Below are positions 51,993 to 63,079 of a stretch of 64,000 nucleotides of DNA, in pieces. Source of the stretch: Myxacorys almedinensis A (GTDB lineage Bacteria > Cyanobacteriota > Cyanobacteriia > Leptolyngbyales > Leptolyngbyaceae); NCBI RefSeq assembly GCF_010091945.1, contig NZ_WVIE01000003.1, positions 1-64,000 of the forward strand. The letters run 5' to 3'. A program made the translations under genes and the position numbers. The first letter of the stretch is position 1; each line of letters starts with the position of its first letter. Below the pieces are notes generated by a model, which searched no databases, was not told where the DNA came from, and saw only the letters and a list, made by a program, of their open reading frames with translations.

Positions 51993-52357
51993 TTTTTAGC
52001 AAGCAGCAGAACCACGCCGCAGACAATAAATGCCATACCAAAAAGCCGCACTAGAGGAATTGCCTCGCCAAACATAAAGTGACCGATCAAAATCGAAAAG
52101 ATATACTGCAACGCCACCGCAGGAGCCAAAACGCTGAGATTGACGCGAGTGAGCAGCAAAATATAAAGCACTGCTGCAACGCCATAAAAGGCTAAGCCAA
52201 TGACGAGTTCAGGCGTTGTTGCGATGCCAATCACATGTGCGATCGCGTTACTGGCAGTGAGTTTGCCCAACTTGAGCGCACCTGACTTCAGAAAGAATTG
52301 CCCACTGATGCCCGCCCCGATCGAGATTAAAAACAGCAAAAACTCTTGAACAGTCAC
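51989..52357 (-). CDS. Small EamA/SMR-type membrane protein
   Basis: This 122-residue protein has four predicted membrane segments (EFLLFLISIGAGISGQFFL, PELVIGLAFYGVAAVLYILL, VLAPAVALQYIFSILIG, LFGMAFIVCGVVLLLA). It has the size of small multidrug resistance or undecaprenyl-phosphate-aminosugar flippase subunits. Because it sits next to a glycosyltransferase cluster, a lipid-linked sugar flippase role is possible; no partner subunit is present. The 3' end overlaps the convergent GT4 gene by four bases. Confidence 0.75.
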   Translation of the reverse strand: MTVQEFLLFLISIGAGISGQFFLKSGALKLGKLTASNAIAHVIGIATTPELVIGLAFYGVAAVLYILLLTRVNLSVLAPAVALQYIFSILIGHFMFGEAIPLVRLFGMAFIVCGVVLLLAKN

Positions 52358-52401
52358 ACCAGATCCTTTAATAGAATAGCTATGATTCTCAGTCTACAGT
52401 G

Positions 52402-53460
52402 CTACTTATTACTCTCCGGATAGATCAAAATTTTGTAGGTTTCTGGAGTGGGTGCGATCGCTTGGTCAACGGCTATGCCCAAATCTGCGAGGGGGTAGCG
52501 ATCGCTCACCAAGGCATCGACATCAATGCGATGGTGAAATACGATATCTGCGGCCAATGCCTGAACTCGGTACGAAGAACTGTAGCTGCCGATCAAATCG
52601 ATTTCTCTGCGATACAAAATGTTGGGATTGATCGGAATTTCTAGCTCATCGGGAAACTCTGCGAAGAAGAGAATTTTTCCCCCTTTGCGGGTGCACTCCA
52701 AGGCTTGAAAAAAGGCTTTATCGCTCGGAACCGCCAGAAGCGCCACATCTGCCCCCATGCCGCCCGTCATCGCCTGAATCTTGGCAGATAACGTTGGATC
52801 GCGGGCATCAAAAGCGGCTTCCGCCCCGACGCTGAGAGCTTTTTCAATGCGAGATGGAATCAGATCCGTTGCGATCGCCCGTGCCCCAAAATAGTTGACC
52901 AGCATAATAAACATCAGCCCGATCGGTCCTGCCCCTGTCACCAAAACGGTCTGTCCTGGCGCGATCTGCGCTTTTTTCACCGCTTTCAAACAGCAGTTTG
53001 TCGGCTCTACAAAACTGGCTTGCTCAAACGTCACATTCTCTGGAATCTCGATCAGCCCGCCGTTTCGCACAATATGACCGGGAACCTTCACATAGTCGGC
53101 AAAGCCGCCGCCACTGGGCGAAAACCCCGCTGTTGTGGTGATGTTTTTGTAGACCTCGCACATCGAGAAATTTTCATTGAGGCAGTAAGCGCAGTGCATA
53201 CAGGGGATGTGGTGCAGCACAACCACGCGATCGCCCACCGACCACCGATTAACTTCAGATCCGATCGCCGCGATCGTGCCTGCCGTCTCGTGCCCAAAAA
53301 TTCGCGGTGGCTCGTAGAGCGGATATTTGATTTTTTTGATGTCAGATTGACATAGCCCCACCACGCGAACTTGCACCAACACTTCATCGCTGGCAATCTC
53401 AGGGAGTGGCACGTCTTCGTAGCTGAGTTGATCGACGCCTCGAAATACCTGCGCTTTCAT
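52402..53460 (-). CDS. Zinc-dependent alcohol dehydrogenase (sorbitol/threonine dehydrogenase-like)
   Basis: This 352-residue MDR-superfamily protein has the catalytic-zinc region VVGLCQSDIKKI and FGHETAGTIAAIGSEV. The structural-zinc loop is CMHCAYCLNENFSMCE, and the Rossmann motif is VLVTGAGPIGLMFIMLV followed by ATDLIPSR, which suggests NAD(H) preference. It oxidises a sugar alcohol or other secondary alcohol. The start codon is 77 bp from that of the divergent FAD oxidoreductase, so both may be controlled together and act in one catabolic route. Confidence 0.9.
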   Translation of the reverse strand: MKAQVFRGVDQLSYEDVPLPEIASDEVLVQVRVVGLCQSDIKKIKYPLYEPPRIFGHETAGTIAAIGSEVNRWSVGDRVVVLHHIPCMHCAYCLNENFSMCEVYKNITTTAGFSPSGGGFADYVKVPGHIVRNGGLIEIPENVTFEQASFVEPTNCCLKAVKKAQIAPGQTVLVTGAGPIGLMFIMLVNYFGARAIATDLIPSRIEKALSVGAEAAFDARDPTLSAKIQAMTGGMGADVALLAVPSDKAFFQALECTRKGGKILFFAEFPDELEIPINPNILYRREIDLIGSYSSSYRVQALAADIVFHHRIDVDALVSDRYPLADLGIAVDQAIAPTPETYKILIYPESNK

Positions 53461-53537
53461 AGGAATTTCTTGAAAAACCGTTCGATAGTGACTGTACCAT
53501 TAGCTGTTGTCCTGTGGGGTTCGCTTTTTTAGGGGCT

Positions 53538-55331
53538 ATGAAAATTCTTCAAACTGAAGTGTTGGTGGTAGGTGGAGGCACAGGAGGCACAGCCGCTGCG
53601 ATTCAGGCGGCGCGGCGAGGGGCACACACGATTTTAGTGAGCGAGTTTGCGTGGCTAGGCGGAATGCTAACGAGCGCAGGCGTTTCTGCCCCGGATGGCA
53701 ATGAGCTAGAAGCCTTTCAAACGGGATTGTGGGGCGCATTTTTGCGTGCTCTAGAGCAGCGTCAACCTGGCGGATTGGATAACGCTTGGGTCAGTTTTTT
53801 TACGTATGAACCCCGCATTGGTGCAGAAATCTTTGCCGAGTGGGTTGCCCAATTGGCTAACCTTGACTGGATCGCAGGTCAGGTTCCCCTGGAGGTTTTG
53901 AAAGAGGGGGAACGGGTGACGGGGGTTCGCTTTCGCGATATTACCGTGTTTGCCAAGGTGACGATCGATGGTACCGAGTTAGGAGATCTGCTGGCGCTAG
54001 GAAAGATTCCCCATCGCTGGGGCTGGGAATTTCAGTCTGAATGGGACGAACCGAGCGCGCCGCGATCGCACACTTCTTTAACAGAACGCTATCCGGTGCA
54101 GGCTCCCACATGGGTTGTGATGCTCAAAGATTTTGGAGCCGAGATTGCCCCTAAAATTCCGCCGCCGCCACAGTACACTTCACAACGGTTTGCAGGAGCG
54201 TGGGAAAACTACGGCAGCGAGTCTTTTCTAAACTACGGGCGGCTGCCCCAGGGTCAATTTATGATCAATTGGCCGATTCACGGCAACGACTACGGAGAAG
54301 GCGTCGAACGGCTGATTGGCGATGCTCAGCAGAAATCCGAATTTCTACAAGCTGCCCTTTGGCATGCTCAAGGCTTTGCTCACTTCATTCAAACTCACCT
54401 CGGTCGGCGTTATGGTCTGGCAGAAACCGTGTTTCCCAAAGTGTCTGAAAGCATGGGTGGCGGCGCGTTTGCCCTGCATCCTTACTATCGAGAGAGCCGC
54501 CGCCTGATCGGGCGGGTCACGGTTTGCGAGCAAGACATTTTGCCCCAAGGCACGATCGCCCCCCTGCCGATCGCCATCACCGCTGAGGGCTGCGAGACCG
54601 TAGAAACCTGGTGTGAAGCGATCGCTATCGGCAACTATGCCAACGATCATCACTACCCTAGCGGCGATATTCCCCTCAAGCCAAAATCGATGCGGTGGGG
54701 CGGGCGCTGGACAGGAACCCCCTTCACGATTCCCTACGGCAGCCTCGTATCGGCAACCGTAGACGGCTTTTTAGTATGCGAGAAAAATATTTCGGTGTCG
54801 CACATTGCCAATGGTGCAACCCGCTTGCAGCCCCTTGTTTTAGGGATTGGGCAAGCGGCGGGCATGGCGGCAGCGCTATGCATCGAACACAATTGCCAGC
54901 CGCGAGAACTGCCCGTGCGATCGCTGCAAAATGCCCTCCTCGACGATGCCTCAGCGCCCGCCGCCATCGTGCCTCTCCTCAACCTGCCGCCCACCCATCC
55001 CGACTGGCAGTTTTGGCAGCACTACTACCTCAACAACCCCGAAAGCTACCCAACCAATGGGTATTGTCCTCTATCTTCTCGCCCTCTTTGGCGTCAGCGC
55101 CAGCCAGGGTTTCGTTTTTCTGGTACATTTCACCGTCAGGCTGACCAACTCTATTCTCTGACGATGGAAACCCAGACGACGGAAACTCTAGATCAGCCCT
55201 GGTCACTCGTCACGCTTAGGGCTGAAATAAATGATACGCTCTATCAGTATCCATCGACCGTGGAATTACTTACCGTCTCAGGTACAATGAACAGTGCTGG
55301 GCGGTGGCTCCTCGTAGAATCTCTTGAGTGA
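53538..55331 (+). CDS. FAD-dependent oxidoreductase (FAD_oxidored type)
   Basis: From the ATG at 53538 the protein is 597 residues, beginning MKILQTEVLVVGGGTGGTAA, the dinucleotide-binding GxGxxG motif for FAD. The EFAWLGGMLTSAGVSAPDG segment and DGTELGDLLALGKI are typical of the FAD_oxidored family, as is GVERLIGDAQQKSEFL. The C terminus (about residues 500-597) is a small beta domain. The substrate is not known. It is divergent from the alcohol dehydrogenase, with 77 bp between the open reading frames. Confidence 0.82.
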   Translation: MKILQTEVLVVGGGTGGTAAAIQAARRGAHTILVSEFAWLGGMLTSAGVSAPDGNELEAFQTGLWGAFLRALEQRQPGGLDNAWVSFFTYEPRIGAEIFAEWVAQLANLDWIAGQVPLEVLKEGERVTGVRFRDITVFAKVTIDGTELGDLLALGKIPHRWGWEFQSEWDEPSAPRSHTSLTERYPVQAPTWVVMLKDFGAEIAPKIPPPPQYTSQRFAGAWENYGSESFLNYGRLPQGQFMINWPIHGNDYGEGVERLIGDAQQKSEFLQAALWHAQGFAHFIQTHLGRRYGLAETVFPKVSESMGGGAFALHPYYRESRRLIGRVTVCEQDILPQGTIAPLPIAITAEGCETVETWCEAIAIGNYANDHHYPSGDIPLKPKSMRWGGRWTGTPFTIPYGSLVSATVDGFLVCEKNISVSHIANGATRLQPLVLGIGQAAGMAAALCIEHNCQPRELPVRSLQNALLDDASAPAAIVPLLNLPPTHPDWQFWQHYYLNNPESYPTNGYCPLSSRPLWRQRQPGFRFSGTFHRQADQLYSLTMETQTTETLDQPWSLVTLRAEINDTLYQYPSTVELLTVSGTMNSAGRWLLVESLE

Positions 55332-55376
55332 GCCATGCTAGCCCTAAGGCAAACAATAATTAAGTGTGCGAGATTA

Positions 55377-55396
55377 CTGAATTTCAGCGAATTCAG
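55377..55396. promoter_or_regulatory. Short inverted repeat upstream of the patX-like gene
   Basis: CTGAATT and AATTCAG are separated by six bases, about 70-90 bp ahead of the patX-like ATG. It could be an operator, but the arms are short and AT-rich, so it may be chance. Confidence 0.25.
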
Positions 55397-55466
55397 GCAA
55401 TTCGTCCTGATCAATTCTGGGACGGTCTGAATCAAGGAATAGATACCCTGATTCAGATTGAATCCT

Positions 55467-55655
55467 ATGCGTGCTCAAACTTCTGTTGTCTTGTCAGGTT
55501 GCCTGATTGCTTGCGCGATCGCAGGCATCTCTGCGATCAAACATTCTGCTTTTTCGTTGCCTCAGTTCAGTGCTGCTCATCCCTCTCAAAATACTTACCT
55601 TAGCCACCGAGGTAGCGGACGCATCGAAGGAACTGACATGCATTTCCTAGCTTAA
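55467..55655 (+). CDS. patX: PatX-like secreted peptide precursor with an HRGSGR motif
   Basis: The ATG at 55467 gives 62 residues: a short basic start, a hydrophobic export-like segment (TSVVLSGCLIACAIAGISAI, about residues 6-24), a linker, then YLSHRGSGRIEGTDMHF. The RGSGR pentapeptide, residues 48-52, is the effector sequence of PatS and HetN that binds HetR, and the HRG(S/T)GR form with an N-terminal signal is characteristic of PatX. PatX genes are typically found close to hetR, and here hetR starts 505 bp downstream on the same strand. This combination is what supports the call. The upstream ribosome site is poor, and the overlapping frame at 55364-55603 is not thought to be real. Confidence 0.82.
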   Translation: MRAQTSVVLSGCLIACAIAGISAIKHSAFSLPQFSAAHPSQNTYLSHRGSGRIEGTDMHFLA

Positions 55656-57066
<1,411 letters not shown>

Positions 57067-57166
57067 AACTGACCCCTTCTTCTGCCTTCTCGCGTCCGTC
57101 AAAGCGCTGTCAGCCAAACCGGGTCTGTTGAAATGCTGTTGATTTCGATAGAGGTTAGCCCAGAGG

Positions 57167-58411
57167 TTAGCCCTCTGGTGATTCCGGCTTGTTTGGACTC
57201 AACAAGATTAACTGTTGCGCCTGCAACTCACGCACCTGTTTTAGCGGCAGCGGAGCCTCTTGCAAAAGCTCCTGAACAGAGCGCGGTTTCCTTGAAGTTG
57301 TGCTCTGCGCTAATTGTGCGTGATTGGTATCGCAAGCCTGGATAAACCGAAACTCTTCTTCCGATAAATTGACAAGCTGATAGTCGTAATTAAACAACGT
57401 CCGACTTTCCCACCCATCCATACAGGGGCTGCGATCGGGAATTGCCGTGAGCAGCACCTCATCAGATGACCAATCGGCTAGAGGCAGGTCGCCGTGGGCG
57501 AGGAAGAATTCGTAATGGGTGACCGATTCTGGATCGAGGAGTTCGATCAGGCGATAGCGCTGACGATCGCTGAGGTGTTGGGTGCGCTCTAAGAGTTCAG
57601 GATTTTTCTCTAGCAACCGCTCGATTTGCCATAGGCGCGGATTGGAGAAGCCCAGAAACCTTAGACCAGAGGCATCGATTAGGTCAAACAGCGTATCGAT
57701 GGTGTAATCCACCTCTTGCGGATGGACGTACATATCCGCAAAGCATTCATCTCGCTGATTTTCCATCGACCAGCGTTCACGTTCGCGTCTGACCAAGCGG
57801 TTGTTTTCTGGCAAGGTTGCAAACAGTTGCCGACCGACGGATACGCCATCGCGGTAGTCTCCTTTACGATCGCCTTGAAGCAGTGCGATCGCAGCTTGCA
57901 TTAGCTGAATTTCCTGCCGCCCTAGCTCTGCATAGACAAACCCATGCAAAAGCCCGCCGGGGGCAAGTTTGGTTGCCAACGCCTGAATTCCGCGTGCCGG
58001 ATCAGGCAAGTGATGCAACACACCGACACAGTTGATCAAGTCAAACATGCCGGGAAGTTGATCGGCATCATAAAGGCTGAGATTGTGAAACTCGGCGCGG
58101 TTTGCTCCGGAGCGCTGGCAGCGTTCTTTTGCCACTGCCAAGGTTCCTGGGCTGAGATCAATCCCGACGACTGCCGCTTGAGGATTGAGATGGACGAGAT
58201 ACTCCGTTCCAACCCCCGTTCCGCATCCTGCGTCAAGAATCCGAATTGCTTCTCGTTCTGGCTTTTGCCCAGTACAAAAGTTGTAGGCAGTTAGCCAATT
58301 CCAGCGCCAGTTGTAGCCCGGAGGGGGTTCATCTAGCAACGGCTCAGGCGGAAATGGGTAAGTGTTGTAAAGTTCTGCGACGGCAGCGCTAATGCTTTGA
58401 GAATCTGGCAT
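57167..58411 (-). CDS. SAM-dependent methyltransferase with a C-terminal extension
   Basis: From the ATG at 58409-58411 the protein is 414 residues; the open frame upstream to 58552 is not compelling. The class I methyltransferase core covers about residues 1-200: AELYNTYPFPPEPLLDEPPP, IRILDAGCGTGVGTEYLVHL, AVVGIDLSPGTLAVAKERC, FDLINCVGVLHHLPDPARG and KLAPGGLLHGFVY. The C-terminal 210 residues are a separate domain with EVDYTIDTLFDLIDASGLRF and a winged-helix-like end (SVQELLQEAPLPLKQVRELQ). The YNTYPFPPEPLL opening is shared with a cyanobacterial methyltransferase group whose substrate I cannot name. It is convergent with hetR. Confidence 0.8.
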   Translation of the reverse strand: MPDSQSISAAVAELYNTYPFPPEPLLDEPPPGYNWRWNWLTAYNFCTGQKPEREAIRILDAGCGTGVGTEYLVHLNPQAAVVGIDLSPGTLAVAKERCQRSGANRAEFHNLSLYDADQLPGMFDLINCVGVLHHLPDPARGIQALATKLAPGGLLHGFVYAELGRQEIQLMQAAIALLQGDRKGDYRDGVSVGRQLFATLPENNRLVRRERERWSMENQRDECFADMYVHPQEVDYTIDTLFDLIDASGLRFLGFSNPRLWQIERLLEKNPELLERTQHLSDRQRYRLIELLDPESVTHYEFFLAHGDLPLADWSSDEVLLTAIPDRSPCMDGWESRTLFNYDYQLVNLSEEEFRFIQACDTNHAQLAQSTTSRKPRSVQELLQEAPLPLKQVRELQAQQLILLSPNKPESPEG

Positions 58412-58700
58412 GACAGACAACGTTGATGGCAGGCTAACGTAGTCTAGTGTCTCATCTGGCGAGTATTCCTGCTGAAAATGGAAGAAGAGATCGTGATGTG
58501 ACTGGTTAGCGCTGTGACTGGTTAAAAAATCGCAGTTCTCGCCCCACAGCAATCTATAGCAACTTATAAAGCAACTTATAAAGACAGCGCGAATCGTCTA
58601 CGGACGGTTTCTACGCATTTCAGAAAACTGGCGAGGTTTGCCAAAATAAGTGCAGTAGGCTGAATACAGTGGGCTGCAAATCAAACACGAATTGAACACT

Positions 58701-59024
58701 ATGGATAACAATAATTGGCTGACTCAGCTAGTCATGCTTGGCATCGGCACCACTTCTTTGATGGCAGAGAAGCTAAAAGAAGTCAGCGATCAATGGGTGA
58801 GCGAGGGCAAGCTAAATCCGGAGCAGGCAAAGGGCTTTGTCGATGATTTGATGAAGCAAATGAAGACAGAGCAAGGCGGATTTGAGGCGCAAATGCAGCG
58901 CCAACTGCGGAATGTGCTGATGGATTTGGGCGTTCCTCGCCAAGCAGAGATGGATGAGTTGCGCGGGCGGCTTGATCGCCTAGAACGCCAGATGCGAGAT
59001 TTAGAGAACAAACTCTGGAAATAG
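58701..59024 (+). CDS. Phasin-like coiled-coil protein
   Basis: This 107-residue protein (ATG at 58701) has an amphipathic N terminus (WLTQLVMLGIGTTSLMAEKL), then EVSDQWVSEGKLNPEQAKGF, as in phasin or polyhydroxyalkanoate-granule-associated proteins. A leucine-zipper-like C terminus follows (MDELRGRLDRLERQMRDLEN). Proteins of this type coat storage granules or bind other helices. No PHA synthesis gene is nearby, so granule association is an inference. Confidence 0.7.
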   Translation: MDNNNWLTQLVMLGIGTTSLMAEKLKEVSDQWVSEGKLNPEQAKGFVDDLMKQMKTEQGGFEAQMQRQLRNVLMDLGVPRQAEMDELRGRLDRLERQMRDLENKLWK

Positions 59025-59101
59025 ATGATAGGGCTGAAGCGTAGGGTTCGGTGGCACAATGAGAAAGCCTATTTCAGCAGATCATAGTTCAGGAGATCAT
59101 T

Positions 59102-59626
59102 GTGAGAGAAATTCTGATTAGCTTGGGAGTGATGCTGGCGTGCTGTGTGGTGCTTTTGGTTGCACAACTGACTAATCGCAGCGCTGCGATCGCATCCCCC
59201 CTGCCTACAACCGAACCCATAACGATGGTTGCTCAAGCCGCAGATTTAAAGCCAATAGCTGCCCCGACCGAACCGATTGAGGAGAAAACACCTGTGACGA
59301 CCGATTCTGGATTGCAATACACTGATTTGGTAGAAGGAACGGGCGCTTCGCCCACCAAGGGACAGAAGGTAACCGTCCACTACACCGGAACGTTAGAAGA
59401 CGGGACAAAGTTTGACAGTTCCCGCGATCGCGGTCAACCGTTCGATTTTAAGATCGGGGTTGGTCAGGTGATAAAAGGGTGGGATGAAGGCGTCAGTAGT
59501 ATGAAAGTGGGCGGTCGGCGTCAGTTAGTTATTCCGCCAGAGTTGGGATATGGGAGCCGAGGGATTGGGCCCATTCCGCCCAACGCGACTCTGCTGTTTG
59601 ATGTGGAATTATTGAACGTCAGCTAG
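59102..59626 (+). CDS. FKBP-type peptidyl-prolyl cis-trans isomerase, exported
   Basis: This 174-residue protein starts at GTG 59102 with an uncleaved anchor or signal peptide ([19 protein letters not shown]), then a linker of about 40 residues. The FKBP domain follows from about residue 65: [59 protein letters not shown] and [20 protein letters not shown]. All the active-site positions of FKBPs are present. It would help protein folding in the periplasm or thylakoid lumen. Confidence 0.93.
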   Translation: MREILISLGVMLACCVVLLVAQLTNRSAAIASPLPTTEPITMVAQAADLKPIAAPTEPIEEKTPVTTDSGLQYTDLVEGTGASPTKGQKVTVHYTGTLEDGTKFDSSRDRGQPFDFKIGVGQVIKGWDEGVSSMKVGGRRQLVIPPELGYGSRGIGPIPPNATLLFDVELLNVS

Positions 59627-59738
59627 GCATTTTGGCGCTGCTGATGGTGGGTATGAGCTTTGAGGATGACGATTAGGCACGAGTTGCTGTCGCCTTCAAA
59701 GCTTATAGGTGATTGCTTGTTGAATTTGTCATCGATGA

Positions 59739-59768
59739 GTAGGGGCGCGCCATGGGGTGCGTCTCTAC
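59739..59768. repeat. REP-like hairpin (GTAGGGGCG type)
   Basis: GTAGGGGCGC pairs with GCGTCTCTAC through G-T pairs around a 10-base loop. GTAGGGGCG hairpins of this kind are widely dispersed in cyanobacterial genomes. Right after it, GTTTAGACCATT occurs twice with a 13-bp period (59773-59797). Confidence 0.55.
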
Positions 59769-59840
59769 CAGTGTTTAGACCATTTGTTTAGACCATTCGC
59801 GATCGCGCTAAAAAGGCTTGGATACAAGGTCAAAAGGCGA

Positions 59841-61010
59841 TCACTCCTGCTGACTATCTGGTAGGTTATACACGCGTCCTTTCCAGGCTCCGCCTTGCCC
59901 GCGCCAATGTCTCACCGCAGAATCCATCGTCATCAGCAGGTATAAACTTGCGATCGCCGGTAAACAAGCCCCAAACCAAAGTGAACAATTATAAAATTTA
60001 ATAATTGGCAAATAACTGATCGTCATCAACGCATAGGTTAACAACCCGACCAATGCTAAACCTGCGTTTCCTACAATTGCTCCTACAACAAGACTGACAA
60101 TGGGGATTAGGTAAACAAGGATCAGGCCAACTACAGTTCCAAGCAGCAAAAAAGGCGAATACTGTAGCTGCGTATAGGCAGTGCGAGCAACCATCGTCCA
60201 AATGGTGTCTAAGGAGTCGTACGGACGCAGACTTTTTGTAGCTGACGCTAGCCCTAACCAAATTCGGCGCGACCCACTGAATTTAATCTGGTGTGCCAGC
60301 GCACAATCATCGATCAACGCCTGGCGAATCGCCTCCATGCCGCCTATCCGAACGAGTGCCTCTCGACGAATCAGGCTACAGCCCCCTGCGGCAGCCGCGA
60401 TCGCAGAGGTTGGCTGGTTTGACCACCGAAACGGATAGAGCTTCGCAAAAAAGAAGACAAACGCCGGAATTAATAGATTTTCCCAGAAACTCTCGCAGCG
60501 CAGGCGCACCATCAGTGACACCAATTCGCGATCGTCGTTCACCGCTTTAGCAACCAGCTTACTTAGGTTAGTTGGCTCATGCTCAATGTCTGCATCTGTC
60601 AACAGCACATAGTCAGGCTGAAACGCCATCGCCTGCTGAATGCCTTGTTCTAGCGCCCACAGTTTGCCTGTCCAGCCCGGTGGCAGCGATGCTGCCGCAA
60701 TGATGTGCAACCGGTGAGATTGACCCAGCGAGATCGCCGTTTCTTTGGCAATATCCGCCGTGCGATCACGGCTGTGGTCATCGACTAAAAAAATCGTTAG
60801 CGAGCCAGGGTAGCGTTGAGTAAGCAGCGATCGCATCGTCACTGCAATGAAATCCGCTTCGTCCCGCGCCGGAACCACAACACAAACCGAGGGCGCAGGC
60901 GCGATCGGCTCCTCCCGAAGCTGTTGGTCTGTTCGCCAAAACCAACCTCTAAACCCCAACAAATAGATCCAAATGACCAACGACAGAATAGCTAACCCTA
61001 ATTCATTCAT
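59841..61010 (-). CDS. Membrane glycosyltransferase, HpnB-like GT2
   Basis: This 389-residue protein has an N-terminal membrane anchor (LAILSLVIWIYLLGFRGWFW), then a GT2 catalytic domain: VCVVVPARDEADFIAVTMRS, IFLVDDHSRDRTADIAKE, PPGWTGKLWALEQGIQQA, the metal-binding LLTDADIEHEPTNLSKL and AAAAGGCSLIRREALVRIGG. Three to four C-terminal membrane segments follow. The order and the PPGWTGKLWA and DADIEH motifs match the hopene-associated glycosyltransferase HpnB group. No squalene or hopanoid genes are adjacent, so the lipid acceptor is not confirmed. Confidence 0.85.
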   Translation of the reverse strand: MNELGLAILSLVIWIYLLGFRGWFWRTDQQLREEPIAPAPSVCVVVPARDEADFIAVTMRSLLTQRYPGSLTIFLVDDHSRDRTADIAKETAISLGQSHRLHIIAAASLPPGWTGKLWALEQGIQQAMAFQPDYVLLTDADIEHEPTNLSKLVAKAVNDDRELVSLMVRLRCESFWENLLIPAFVFFFAKLYPFRWSNQPTSAIAAAAGGCSLIRREALVRIGGMEAIRQALIDDCALAHQIKFSGSRRIWLGLASATKSLRPYDSLDTIWTMVARTAYTQLQYSPFLLLGTVVGLILVYLIPIVSLVVGAIVGNAGLALVGLLTYALMTISYLPIIKFYNCSLWFGACLPAIASLYLLMTMDSAVRHWRGQGGAWKGRVYNLPDSQQE

Positions 61011-62074
61011 GGAAAATTTAGGCTTTCAGAATTTGGCAGAGTCGATGATGCATGTCAAAGTTTCCCCACTTTTAAGTCGCTCCTCGCCTCAGTTGTTGGC
61101 TAAAAACGCTATGGGGACTTGAAAAATACAGATTCAAACGGCTAGATTTGCTCTCACCCTAGCACTGCCCTGCATGGGAGAAAGCAAGAAAAGTTTTCCC
61201 TCTCCCACCTATGTTCGACCTGCAAACGCTTCGACTTGCTGCCCAAACATAGGACTTAACCGCCGACGCGCCCTCTAGATGGGATTCACGCCCCTGGTCG
61301 TCTCTGCACCTTGCTTAAATGCACTTAAATGCCCATCAGCTTCTCATTAATTGGCTATGTTTTCAAGCGGCTCTGAGCATCTGTGATAGGGTCGCCGCAT
61401 CGCAAACGGAACATCACAACCCCCAAGAGAGTCTCTCGCCTAATGCTTCCAAATCTTCTGTCCAATTTCTCTATACGGTAACGACGTGCAAATGGATGCT
61501 GTTGCGAGTTACGGCAAAAAAGTAAGGTGTTAGGTAACTCTTTTATCTGTGACTCAGCACCCAGATTGCTGCCCTTGACTTGAGTAAAAGCACTTACATC
61601 CTTTCTTCGCGCTTCGTTAAGACTCACTTTTGCATCGTAGATTGCCTTTCACACAAGTTAACGCCAGAAGAATGATTATAAAAAGCTTATTTATTTTTAA
61701 TTTATTTCTTTAAAAGATGTTTCTGCCCTTGATTTTATCTACTGATTCGATTACTAATTCCTCAATGCTGATATGGGTGATTTCACCCAAGAAATAGCTC
61801 CTCCGCGGCTGCCACTCTTTCTTGGGTCGGTTTGACGGTTCAGCAAAAATAACTAACATGCCAACTTGCCCCAAATTTACTTCTTCCGTGTAGGTACTGA
61901 TTTTTTATTTGAAAGCAGCATGATATTAATTTAGCAACAAAAACGGAAAGGCTCGATCAAAAAACAATCAAAGAATCGATCTTTTCCAGAAAAGCTGTGA
62001 GCAACTTGCACAAAGTAAGCTACAGTTGGAGTCAAATTTTTAAGGCGTTAATTCCCCCTTTGGCGTGACCTCAA
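61011..62074. other. Long intergenic region upstream of a sigma factor gene
   Basis: I see no convincing gene in these 1064 bases. Short ORFs at 61319-61525 (plus) and 61355-61627 (minus) have no recognisable features. A perfect dyad GGGTGA-TT-TCACCC lies at 61775-61788, about 290 bp ahead of the sigma gene, and the region around 61675-61735 is very AT-rich. A long untranslated leader or an unannotated RNA is possible. Confidence 0.5.
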
Positions 62075-63079
62075 ATGACAACTCAATCCCCCGCTAAATC
62101 TTTGACTGTTGACCCGTTTGCTGTCGATACCGATGTTGATACGATTGATGTCGATACTTCTGATATAACCGCCCTTGAAGATGAAGATCTTTCTCCCGAA
62201 GGATTAGCAAAAGCATTGCGCGGTAAAGCAGGCGAGTATATGGGTCTATCAGATGACTCGGTTGGAATGTTTTTACGGGAAATGGCTCGCTACCCATTGC
62301 TTACTCAAGCTCAAGAAATTGAACTGGCGCGAGAAATTGCCAAAGGCGGCATCAAAGGTGAACAGGCAAAACGGAGATTAGTTAGAGCAAACCTTCGCCT
62401 TGTGGTGTCGATCGCTAAGAAGTATCTCAATCGCGGCGTGCCGTTTTTAGATCTCATCCAAGAAGGAGCGATGGGATTGATGAGAGCGGCAGAAAAGTTT
62501 GACTATGAGCGGGGCTATAAATTCTCAACCTATGCATACTGGTGGATTCGCCAAGGCATTACCCGTGCGATCGCATCTCAATCTCGGACGGTGCGGTTAC
62601 CGGTGCATATGGTTGAAAAACTGAACCAGGTGCGGAAGGTGCGGCAATCGCTGTCTCAAACCTTGGGACGCAAGCCCAATAAGGCAGAACTCGCCGCCGC
62701 GCTTGATATGGATGAAGACAAACTAGAACAGGTTCTAGATGTCAGTCAGCGCACGTTGTCGCTTCATGCGTGGGTTGGGCGAGACGAAGATACGGAACTG
62801 ATGCAGTTGATCGAAGATGCCGACAATGTTGCCCCCAATGACAACTTAGACCACAAATTGTTGTGCGATCGCCTCGGTTCTGTTCTCGAACATTTAAGCG
62901 ATCGCGAGCGGGAAATTATCAAGCTCAGATTTGGCTTAACCGATGGTCAGCACTATACCTTGAGTGAAATTGGGCAAATTTATGACTTATCGCGGGAGCG
63001 CGTGCGCCAGATTCAGGCAAAGGCGATGCGTAAGCTACGTCATCCTCGCCGCCAAGCCTTGCTAAAAGACTGGATGTAA
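62075..63079 (+). CDS. Group 2 sigma factor (RpoD-like)
   Basis: This 334-residue sigma factor has an acidic, Asp/Thr-repetitive N terminus ([15 protein letters not shown]) and region 1.2 [20 protein letters not shown]. Region 2 contains [19 protein letters not shown] and [19 protein letters not shown]. Region 4 has [19 protein letters not shown] and the helix-turn-helix [19 protein letters not shown]. It is shorter than the other sigma factor in the window. I cannot say which group 2 subtype it is; the VRQIQ helix resembles SigA/SigC-like proteins rather than the common VRQLE of SigB/D/E. A 1-kb leader suggests complex control. Confidence 0.92.
   Translation: MTTQSPAKSLTVDPFAVDTDVDTIDVDTSDITALEDEDLSPEGLAKALRGKAGEYMGLSDDSVGMFLREMARYPLLTQAQEIELAREIAKGGIKGEQAKRRLVRANLRLVVSIAKKYLNRGVPFLDLIQEGAMGLMRAAEKFDYERGYKFSTYAYWWIRQGITRAIASQSRTVRLPVHMVEKLNQVRKVRQSLSQTLGRKPNKAELAAALDMDEDKLEQVLDVSQRTLSLHAWVGRDEDTELMQLIEDADNVAPNDNLDHKLLCDRLGSVLEHLSDREREIIKLRFGLTDGQHYTLSEIGQIYDLSRERVRQIQAKAMRKLRHPRRQALLKDWM

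Noticed and set aside
55364-55603. Alternative ORF overlapping the patX-like gene
   Set aside because: It runs through the same bases in another frame, with no recognisable motif, while the patX frame has a signal-like segment and the HRGSGR motif.
57150-57177. Hairpin and 12-bp duplication AGAGGTTAGCCC at the end of the methyltransferase gene as a terminator
   Set aside because: The stem is short (CAGAGG/CCTCTG) and lacks a T-run on either strand, so it is recorded only as a small local duplication.
61319-61627. Short ORFs on both strands in the 1-kb gap before the second sigma factor
   Set aside because: They overlap each other, lack family features and look like chance open frames.
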